The notes under the pieces are model-generated. The model was given only the letters and a program-made list of their open reading frames with translations, was not told where the DNA came from and made no database searches. 64,000 bases of DNA, from positions 62,001-126,000 of the forward strand of contig JBNLBF010000002.1 in assembly GCA_050302475.1 (NCBI GenBank), given 5' to 3'. The translations under genes were made by a program, and so were the position numbers. Numbering within the stretch: the stretch's first letter is position 1; the number at the start of each line of letters is the position of its first letter. Shown in pieces: positions 58,261-64,000 of this stretch. This stretch comes from NORP23 sp050302475 (GTDB lineage: Bacteria > Pseudomonadota > Alphaproteobacteria > Rhodobacterales > Rhodobacteraceae).

Positions 58261-59525
58261 TCCACCGGCAATCCGCTTGGTACACTGTCGGGTACCCCCA
58301 ACCGGCCATAGAGGCTTTCCTCGTCCGTCAGGCTTTCCAGAAACGCCAGGATCGCGGACACTTGCGCATCATTCAGCTGGACCGGGTCCAATTCGTTAGA
58401 CGCCGCGATAGCCGCAACCTCCGCCGGGTCATCCATGATTATCCAGTCGTCCTTCCCAGGCAAACCCGGCAGAACCACCTGCGTGCGATCATACGCATAA
58501 AGCGCGGCAACCGGGTCGAGGTGATGGCGCAGAACCGCCTCCAAGGTCGCATAAGCACCGGAATGACCGTATGGCGCAGTCGCCGTGATGTTGCGAAGGC
58601 TTGGTGTGCGAAAGGCAAACGCGTCCTCTTCATGCCCGGTAACCCGAAGGCGACCATCGTCGCGATGATGGCTTTCAAACCGCGCGGATTTGCCCGGCCC
58701 TAACTGCGGCATCGCAATTGCATGGAAATCCTGATCCGTCTGATAACGACCGCTATGACAGGTTCCACATCCGGCCTCCCCATAAAATAGCGCCATTCCG
58801 TTCAGTTGCTCAGGTGTCAGTACCCCCTCGCCGCGCAGATACTGATCATAGGGGCTGTTATCCGCGTTCCATTCAAACGCAATAAAGTCGGCAATAGCAT
58901 TTGATATATCGGTGAAATGGATAGGTTGATCGGGTCCAATCACCTGATCGAATGCCTCGCGATACTCGGGGATCGCCTCCACCCTTGCCGAAATCGCATC
59001 CCATGCCCCGCCATCCTGTGAAATCTGTCCCAGCCGGACGAGTTTCGAAACCTCGTTTTCGGAATAATGCCCTGCCATTTCGTCACCGGACAGGACTGGA
59101 AACATCGCTTGTGCAGACAGAACGCCGTCAAAACCCAGCGTCATATCCTCGCCCAACGGCGTGCGGATATTGTTGGGTTTGCTCTCATCAGCCTCCAGCC
59201 GCCCGTCATGAAACATGCTGTCAAACCCAAGATCGCCAAGGTTAAACAGTGCCGGGGCATTTCTGGGGATACGTTCTTCGGGCAGATTGTCTGGATCGAG
59301 TGTTCGCTCCGGACCCAGACCGATCCCACCCTCGCCTATCCCCAGCGACACACCGTCGGACGTCCCAAATTTCGGATGGTGACATGTCGCACAGGAAATA
59401 TTCTGGTTTCCGCTCAGGATAGGATCATAAAACAGCAACCAGCCAAGCCGGATAGACGGCGTGACCTCTTCAGCCATCGCCGACGACCCTGCCAATAGGA
59501 CGGTAAGTAGCAAACCCCGGTACAT
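58254..59525 (-). CDS. MauG/cytochrome c peroxidase-like dihaem protein
   Basis: The 423-residue periplasmic protein has a signal peptide (cleaved near 18) and two haem c motifs, CATCH (residues 45-49) and CGTCH near 257. Blocks FYDPILSGNQNISCATCHHPKFG and FRTPSLRNITATAPYGHSGAYATLEAVLRHH are typical of the bacterial peroxidase/MauG family, which either reduces peroxide or modifies a protein by oxidation. GGGGAGG 7 bases before the ATG at 59525 sets the start; the longer frame to 59627 overlaps metF. It is convergent with the FG-GAP protein gene. Confidence 0.9.
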   Translation of the reverse strand: MYRGLLLTVLLAGSSAMAEEVTPSIRLGWLLFYDPILSGNQNISCATCHHPKFGTSDGVSLGIGEGGIGLGPERTLDPDNLPEERIPRNAPALFNLGDLGFDSMFHDGRLEADESKPNNIRTPLGEDMTLGFDGVLSAQAMFPVLSGDEMAGHYSENEVSKLVRLGQISQDGGAWDAISARVEAIPEYREAFDQVIGPDQPIHFTDISNAIADFIAFEWNADNSPYDQYLRGEGVLTPEQLNGMALFYGEAGCGTCHSGRYQTDQDFHAIAMPQLGPGKSARFESHHRDDGRLRVTGHEEDAFAFRTPSLRNITATAPYGHSGAYATLEAVLRHHLDPVAALYAYDRTQVVLPGLPGKDDWIIMDDPAEVAAIAASNELDPVQLNDAQVSAILAFLESLTDEESLYGRLGVPDSVPSGLPVDQ

Positions 59526-59580
59526 TGAATTCCTCCCCACAGCAAACTCGACCCGCGACGGGGAGAAAGTCAAGGGAGTA

Positions 59581-60480
59581 TCAACTGTTCTCTTTCGCCC
59601 ATTCTGCGTTGGTGCGGATTCCACCAAGCGGAAAGAAGTGAATCTTCTGGATCAGGCTGTCAGGATTGTCCTGCATATGCTGGCCTAGATCCGTCAACAC
59701 CTCGGTTGGCTCAAAGGGTTTGACCAGTTTGGTCACATCTTTCGCGCGCCGTGTCAAAACACGTAGCGAAGGGCCAACACCACATGCCATTGCGAATTTG
59801 ATTAATGTTTGGAGCTTTGCCGGACCAGCGACTCCGACATGTATTGGCAGTGTAATGCCGTCGGCCTGTAAGCGATTTGCCCAATCGACAATTGGCTGGG
59901 CTTCGAAGGCAAACTGGGTGGCAATGGCCATTTCGGCATCGGTTTTCTTTGAAAATTCCTGCTTCCACTGCAATGCCGCATCGACGGTGGCCGAGCCACC
60001 CTCGGGATCGATATCCTTGTTCCCTTCGGGATGACCCGCAACGTGCAAACGTTCGAATCCGTACTGATCGAACAGCCCGGATTCCAGAAGCTGCATAGAG
60101 CTGTCGAAATCGCCATGCGGGCTGGATACGCCGCCCGCCAGAACCAGTGCCTGTTTCACGCCAGCCTCGGCCTGATAGCGTTTGATCCAGTCTTCCAGCG
60201 TGGCCTTATCTTTGATGATGCGCGCAGGGAAATGCGGCATCACAGTGTAGCCTTCGTCGGCAATCCGCTTTGCCGTCGCAACCATGTCGTCGATCGGCGT
60301 ACCTTCGATATGGGCAATGTATACGCGGGTGCCTTGGGGAAGGAGGGGGCGGAAATCTTCTATTTTCTCCGCCGTGCGGGGCATGACTTCAATGGAAAAG
60401 CCTTCCAGAACAGCGGTTAAGGAACCGCTGTGAACGCTGTCCGCCTGTTTTTTGCGTGCATTAAAATCCAAAAGAGCCAT
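59581..60480 (-). CDS. metF: Methylenetetrahydrofolate reductase (MetF-like)
   Basis: The 299-residue TIM-barrel flavoprotein reduces methylene-THF to methyl-THF. Blocks include SIEVMPRTAEKIEDF near 29, IAHIEGTPIDDMVATAKRIADEGYTVMPHFPAR near 54 and QALVLAGGVSSPHGDFDSSMQLLESG near 108. Sequence is of the divergent type often found in catabolic clusters, where it handles C1 units released by THF-dependent O-demethylation of methoxy-aromatics. GAGGAGG lies 5 bases before the ATG. It is preceded by two TGTATACA sites and lies downstream of the aromatic lower-pathway genes. Confidence 0.85.
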   Translation of the reverse strand: MALLDFNARKKQADSVHSGSLTAVLEGFSIEVMPRTAEKIEDFRPLLPQGTRVYIAHIEGTPIDDMVATAKRIADEGYTVMPHFPARIIKDKATLEDWIKRYQAEAGVKQALVLAGGVSSPHGDFDSSMQLLESGLFDQYGFERLHVAGHPEGNKDIDPEGGSATVDAALQWKQEFSKKTDAEMAIATQFAFEAQPIVDWANRLQADGITLPIHVGVAGPAKLQTLIKFAMACGVGPSLRVLTRRAKDVTKLVKPFEPTEVLTDLGQHMQDNPDSLIQKIHFFPLGGIRTNAEWAKENS

Positions 60481-60504
60481 GATTTCCTCCTCAAGTCAGG
60501 ACTT

Positions 60505-60566
60505 AATGTATACATTTCCTCTTAAAATTCCAAGTGGAATCTATCGACTTGTGGGTTTTGTATACA
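60505..60566. promoter_or_regulatory. Paired TGTATACA operators before metF
   Basis: AATGTATACATT (60505-60516) is a perfect 12-base palindrome, and TGTATACATT recurs at 60559-60568 with the same core palindrome. The centres are 52 bases apart, close to five helical turns, and each is followed by a T/C-rich tract. The arrangement suggests two dimer sites of a GntR-type repressor that could loop or bind cooperatively. No such regulator gene is in the window. Confidence 0.6.
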
Positions 60567-60601
60567 TTCCCCTCATTGTACTCTGTCCGAAAGGCGACGT
60601 T

Positions 60602-61468
60602 TTACCCGGTTTTCCCGTCTTGCAATCGCCGCGCCAACACTTCCCTGATATTGTCGGGATCACCGGCCTGCGTTTCCGCCATCGCGTCTTGTACCTCGGC
60701 TACTGCGGCCGCGAGGGACCCCGTTAAACCCAGCTCCGAAATCGTCGCGGCGCTTTCGCGCATTTCCGCCGCGCGGCGTTTTCCGTGGCGGATGGAGCGT
60801 TCGAATTGATAGCCGGGCAGCGTATCCCAGTCGAGACCGGGGAAACTGCCGCGAAGGGATGACAGGATATCGTCGTAACAACCCGATGCCTCCGCGGCGA
60901 GGAGGGTTTCGACAGTGATCGCCTCCAGCCCTTTGACGAACAGCGACCGGACCATTTTGATCGCCGTCGCTTGGCCCGGCTCCACACCGACATTGCGGAA
61001 ATCGAAGCCTAGCGCAGTCAGCGTCTCGGCGATATCCTCAGCCCTTTCCCCAGCAATCAGTGTCGGCGTCGCATGCCCTTTCGGGATCACCGGCGCCATC
61101 ACCGCCATATCGATATAGTGCGCGCCCTTCGCCGCGACCAACGCCGCCGTCGCCTGCTTCCGACTAGGCGAGACGGAATTTATATCGATATAGACCTGTC
61201 CCTGACTGATATGCTTGGCGATACTTTCAGCGGCCAGCAAGCTTTGGTCGGCGGTGACGGCCGATATGATCCAGTCGGCATGGCCGAACATCTCGGGCCG
61301 GATGGCATCAACTTTCGCCGACACCATCGCGTCGCGCATTGTGTCATCGGGCGCATCCAGCAGACGGTCCCATGCGGTGATTTTCAGGGTTGGGTGTCGC
61401 TCGCGAAGTGTTCGCGCGAACATCTGCCCTGCCTCCCCAAAGCCCAGAAATTCGATGCTGTCAGGCAT
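60602..61468 (-). CDS. NAD(P)-binding dehydrogenase with DUF1932 domain
   Basis: The 288-residue protein has an N-terminal Rossmann fold of the 6-phosphogluconate/beta-hydroxyacid dehydrogenase type (IEFLGFGEAGQMFARTLRER near 5, IDINSVSPSRKQATAALVAAKGAHYIDMAVMAPV near 95-128 ) and a C-terminal helical DUF1932 domain (about 180-255). The catalytic-lysine region reads GQATAIKMVRSLFVKGLEAI near 170. The ATG at 61468 overlaps the galD-type stop by eight bases. Its place directly behind the tautomerase suggests it acts on a hydroxy/oxo acid of the aromatic pathway, but the reaction is unknown. Confidence 0.83.
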   Translation of the reverse strand: MPDSIEFLGFGEAGQMFARTLRERHPTLKITAWDRLLDAPDDTMRDAMVSAKVDAIRPEMFGHADWIISAVTADQSLLAAESIAKHISQGQVYIDINSVSPSRKQATAALVAAKGAHYIDMAVMAPVIPKGHATPTLIAGERAEDIAETLTALGFDFRNVGVEPGQATAIKMVRSLFVKGLEAITVETLLAAEASGCYDDILSSLRGSFPGLDWDTLPGYQFERSIRHGKRRAAEMRESAATISELGLTGSLAAAVAEVQDAMAETQAGDPDNIREVLARRLQDGKTG

Positions 61469-62516
61469 AGACGACCCCATCCATCAGCTTACGGGCCGTG
61501 CGCAAGACACCAGCTTTTACGACCTCGCCATTTTCCAGCGTAGCGATGACGGTAAATTCCCCGGTTGGGTGTTCAATGGACAGCGACAGCGGGTTGCCGG
61601 TGGGGATGTTGGCGATCTTCGCGGCAGGTCCGTCGGGTAACAGGCACGCTGTGCCAACGCTAACCGCGCCCAACACGCCAATGGCTTTGTGGCATTTATG
61701 CGGAATGAAAGTGCGGGTAGAGATCGCGCCTTTGGCAGCCGGACTGACCAGCGTCATTTTCGGCACGGATTTATCGGTGACATCGCCAAGGTTCAACTTC
61801 GGACCGGCTTGTAGCCGGATAGATTCCAGCCGCGATTTCAGCGCCAAATTCTCATCCAGCTCCGCCGGACTTTCCGCCCCCTTCAGCCCGAAATCAGCCG
61901 CCGACAGGATCACGCACGGCATACCGTTATCGATCAGCGTAACCTCAACGCCATCAATAACATCCACCGAATTGCCCGTGGGCAACAGCGCCCCGCAAGA
62001 CGACCCGGCAGTGTCTTCGAAAACAATCGGGATCGGCGCAGCAGTGCCGGGAACGCCGTCGATGTGGGCATCACCATCATAGCGGACTTTGCCATCCGGC
62101 GTCTCAACTGTCGCCACAGCGATCTGACCGGTATTCTCCATGAATATCCGAATGTCGGTCACATCACCCTTCGGCAAAACAAGTCCACGCTCTATCGCAA
62201 ACGGGCCAACCCCCGCCAGAATATTTCCGCAATTCTGCATGTCCGTTACGATCGGCTGATCGACGAAAACCTGCAGGAACAGGTAATCGACATCCACGCC
62301 TTCGCGGTCGGATTTCCGTACCACCGCAACCTTAGAGGTCAGCGGATCAGCCCCGCCCATTCCATCAATCTGACGTGGATCGGGTGACCCCATTATCCGC
62401 AGCAACAGCGCGTCACGCGCCGCCGGATCGTCAGGCAGATCGTCGGCCAGAAAATAGCCGCCCTTGGATGTCCCGCCGCGCATCCACGTACAGGGGATGC
62501 CGGTTGGGTCACTCAT
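61461..62516 (-). CDS. galD: 4-oxalomesaconate tautomerase (GalD, PrpF family)
   Basis: The 351-residue PrpF-family protein should interconvert keto and enol forms of 4-oxalomesaconate in gallate/protocatechuate 4,5-cleavage. Family blocks are CTWMRGGTSKGGYF at residues 9-22, DGMGGADPLTSKVAVV near 51, MQNCGNILAGVGPFAIERGL near 92 and FEDTAGSSCGALLPTG near 168, including the paired cysteines. It overlaps the aldolase gene by eight bases upstream and the DUF1932 gene downstream, all minus strand. Confidence 0.88.
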   Translation of the reverse strand: MSDPTGIPCTWMRGGTSKGGYFLADDLPDDPAARDALLLRIMGSPDPRQIDGMGGADPLTSKVAVVRKSDREGVDVDYLFLQVFVDQPIVTDMQNCGNILAGVGPFAIERGLVLPKGDVTDIRIFMENTGQIAVATVETPDGKVRYDGDAHIDGVPGTAAPIPIVFEDTAGSSCGALLPTGNSVDVIDGVEVTLIDNGMPCVILSAADFGLKGAESPAELDENLALKSRLESIRLQAGPKLNLGDVTDKSVPKMTLVSPAAKGAISTRTFIPHKCHKAIGVLGAVSVGTACLLPDGPAAKIANIPTGNPLSLSIEHPTGEFTVIATLENGEVVKAGVLRTARKLMDGVVYA

Positions 62517-63180
62517 ATTTCAGGCCTTTTTTGGCCAGTCGCGGGCGCATGTTATAAATATCAAGGCCCAACTCGCCCGCCGCCAAACGCTGGCGTTTTT
62601 CTTCTTCGGCGTCCAAGCGCGCCTGCGTTTTTGCCATGACCGTTTCCGCCGTTTCACGCGGCACAACGCAAACGCCGTCATCGTCGGCGACGATAATATC
62701 CCCCGGATTGACCAGAGCACCCGCACAGACAATCGGCACATTCACCGAGCCAATCGTTTCCTTCACCGTCCCTTGCGCCGAAATCGCTGTCGACCAAACC
62801 GCAAAGCCCATTGCGCGCAGGTCTTTTGTATCGCGAACCCCCGCATCAATCACCAGCGCCTTGCAGCCCCGCGCCATGGCCGAGGTCGCCAGCAGGTCAC
62901 CGAAATACCCCATATCGCACGGCGCCGTCGGGGCGAGGACCATGATGTCCCCTTCCTGCAACTGCTCGATCGCAACATGGATCATCCAGTTGTCACCCGG
63001 TGCTGCCGAGATCGTCACCGCCGACCCCGCTATCCCGAAATCCTGCTGGATCGGGCGCATGTTTGACGTCATCAACCCCGAGCGCCCATGGGCTTCGTGC
63101 ACCGTGGCCACGCCCGCCGCGCCCATACGTTTGATGATCGCCGGATCGGCACGTTGAATGTTCTGGACAACCACGCTCAT
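62509..63180 (-). CDS. 4-carboxy-4-hydroxy-2-oxoadipate aldolase (LigK/GalC/ProA type)
   Basis: The 223-residue RraA-like class II aldolase splits 4-carboxy-4-hydroxy-2-oxoadipate into pyruvate and oxaloacetate and can decarboxylate oxaloacetate. The active-site block GYFGDLLATSAMARGCKALVIDAGVRDTKDLRAMG near 93-127 includes the Gly-rich loop and the Arg-Asp pair that binds substrate and metal, and NPGDIIVADDDGVCVVPRE near 168 is typical. It overlaps the hydratase gene by four bases and galD by eight. Confidence 0.9.
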   Translation of the reverse strand: MSVVVQNIQRADPAIIKRMGAAGVATVHEAHGRSGLMTSNMRPIQQDFGIAGSAVTISAAPGDNWMIHVAIEQLQEGDIMVLAPTAPCDMGYFGDLLATSAMARGCKALVIDAGVRDTKDLRAMGFAVWSTAISAQGTVKETIGSVNVPIVCAGALVNPGDIIVADDDGVCVVPRETAETVMAKTQARLDAEEEKRQRLAAGELGLDIYNMRPRLAKKGLKYE

Positions 63181-63905
63181 AGCTCATCCACCGTACGCGG
63201 GAAGACAGACTGGAACCCCTCGGCATATTTGCAATCGCGCCCGCCCGACTGCCCGCCGGAGTTGCGCTTGAAATGGTTCGCGCGGTTCTGGGCAACGCGG
63301 GTGTAATAGTCCCACAGATGCTCCTGCCCCTGCATACATTCAATCGCAGCGCGCTTCTTGTCCCAGACGGGAGTTATATCCAGAAACGTGTCGGGTTTCC
63401 ATTCCATCTGTTCCGTCTGGTGGGGTTCGAACAGGTAAAGCTGCGGTGCGCCCAGCACCTTTTGTCCCGGATTATGCCCCCACGCCTGCGCCATCATGCG
63501 ACAGGTCAGCGCAAAATCGGTCGTGTACATATGGTCAGTGTTATACGGGTCCCATTTGGAGTGCGACATCATGAAAGACGGCTGAACGACGCGGATCACA
63601 TCGACCATCCGGTCCTGCGTCTCGCGCCCCAGATCCAGCGGATAATCCCCGACGTCAAAGAACTGGATGTCGTGGACGTCCAACGCTTTGGCGGCATTCT
63701 CTGCCTCCTTCCGGCGTTCGGTTTTAACCTTGTCGAGCGTCATCCCTTCCTGCTTCCACAGCTTCGCGCTTTCGCCGCGTTCGCCATAGGAGAGGCAGAC
63801 GACTGTGACCTCGTATCCCAGCGACTGGTGGAGTGCGATAGCCCCACCGCAGCGCCAGACGAAATCGGCGGAGTGGGCGGAGATGATGAGGGCGGTTTTG
63901 CTCAT
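63177..63905 (-). CDS. galB: 4-oxalomesaconate hydratase, PIG-L/GalB type
   Basis: The 242-residue protein belongs to the PIG-L (LmbE-like) family. It opens ALIISAHSADFVWRCGGAIAL, with the AHSAD version of the zinc motif, and has VVCLSYGERGES near 36, SHSKWDPYNTDHMYTTD near 114 and a C-terminal CKYAEGFQSVFPRTVDEL. Pseudomonas GalB, a zinc-dependent 4-oxalomesaconate hydratase, has this family and size, and the neighbours galC and galD support it. It hydrates 4-oxalomesaconate to the aldolase substrate. Confidence 0.85.
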   Translation of the reverse strand: MSKTALIISAHSADFVWRCGGAIALHQSLGYEVTVVCLSYGERGESAKLWKQEGMTLDKVKTERRKEAENAAKALDVHDIQFFDVGDYPLDLGRETQDRMVDVIRVVQPSFMMSHSKWDPYNTDHMYTTDFALTCRMMAQAWGHNPGQKVLGAPQLYLFEPHQTEQMEWKPDTFLDITPVWDKKRAAIECMQGQEHLWDYYTRVAQNRANHFKRNSGGQSGGRDCKYAEGFQSVFPRTVDEL

Positions 63906-63909
63906 GGTA

Positions 63910-64000
63910 TCAGTCCCGTTTGACAGGTGGTGTTCCGTGCGTGTGGAAAGTCTCGATGGTTTTCAGACCCCATGCCTGCCCCTTCTTGCGATCTGCTTCG
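63910..64000 (-). CDS. 3' end of an unidentified gene upstream of galB
   Basis: The last 29 codons of a minus-strand gene are visible, ending ...ETFHTHGTPPVKRD and a TGA four bases before the galB start codon. The short spacing makes it part of the same operon. The fragment is too short and too little conserved for a family; an upstream gene of the ring-cleavage pathway is likely from context. Confidence 0.5.
   Translation of the reverse strand, partial: EADRKKGQAWGLKTIETFHTHGTPPVKRD

Noticed and set aside
1..64000. CRISPR arrays, insertion sequences, prophage or integron structures
   Set aside because: I saw no regularly spaced repeats, transposase or integrase frames, or terminal inverted repeats with target duplications anywhere in the window.

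Overview
The window is chromosomal DNA from an alphaproteobacterium, most probably order Rhodobacterales (Roseobacter/Paracoccus type). The reasons are the rluD / DUF6476 / dnaG / rpoD neighbourhood, a RibB fused to a degenerate GTP cyclohydrolase II domain, a hisS-hisZ-hisG operon with short HisG, a TrgA-like gene next to cysK, a RamB-like regulator beside isocitrate lyase, and clustered GANTC (CcrM-type) sites before rpoD. Genes are tightly packed, with many ATGA overlaps. I see no insertion sequence, prophage, integron or CRISPR array. No stretch over 300 bases lacks a gene.

Layout. 1-7.2 kb: rluD (cut by the left edge), a small membrane protein, dnaG, rpoD, yjbQ, nrdR, ribD. 7.2-11.8 kb: three capsule genes (kpsC-like, Wza/KpsD-like, kpsS-like) on the minus strand, splitting the riboflavin genes. 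11.9-14.6 kb: ribE, ribBX, ribH, nusB. 14.6-19.5 kb: a lipase-like hydrolase, hisS-hisZ-hisG, a GST-like protein and slyX. 19.5-25.8 kb: a betaine/choline-type ABC transporter, an MFS carrier and a Kef-type antiporter. 25.9-29 kb: isocitrate lyase with an unnamed 77-residue gene upstream, divergent from a RamB-like regulator. 29-34.3 kb: a MetE-like methyltransferase, a flavin monooxygenase, and mmsA divergent from a LysR regulator. 34.3-45.1 kb: a catabolic cluster (HpaI aldolase, aldehyde dehydrogenase, SDR, Gfo/Idh, cupin) with a branched-chain-type ABC transporter, an extra ABC-like ATPase that lacks the signature subdomain, and a divergent RpiR regulator. 45.2-50.7 kb: tRNA-Ser(GGA), phosphatase, alaX, mscS-like, cysK, trgA. 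50.8-56.7 kb: an aminotransferase with a 37-codon leader ORF, a xylose-type ABC transporter and a ROK regulator. 56.7-60.5 kb: an FG-GAP/UnbV secreted protein convergent with a MauG-like dihaem protein, then metF. 60.6-64 kb: lower aromatic meta-cleavage genes (galD, ligK/galC, galB type).

How the parts relate. The rib genes make riboflavin precursors, but GTP cyclohydrolase II must come from elsewhere because the fused domain lacks its zinc cysteines. aceA, mmsA and the gal genes point to growth on C2 units, branched or propionate-type compounds, and lignin-derived aromatics; metF beside the gal genes fits recycling of C1 units from O-demethylation. The items most worth a second look are the signature-less ABC protein in the RpiR/Liv cluster, the TGTAAAG operator array and 77-residue gene at aceA, the four-fold CGAATCA/GANTC array before rpoD, the 37-codon leader ORF, and paired TGTATACA operators before metF.
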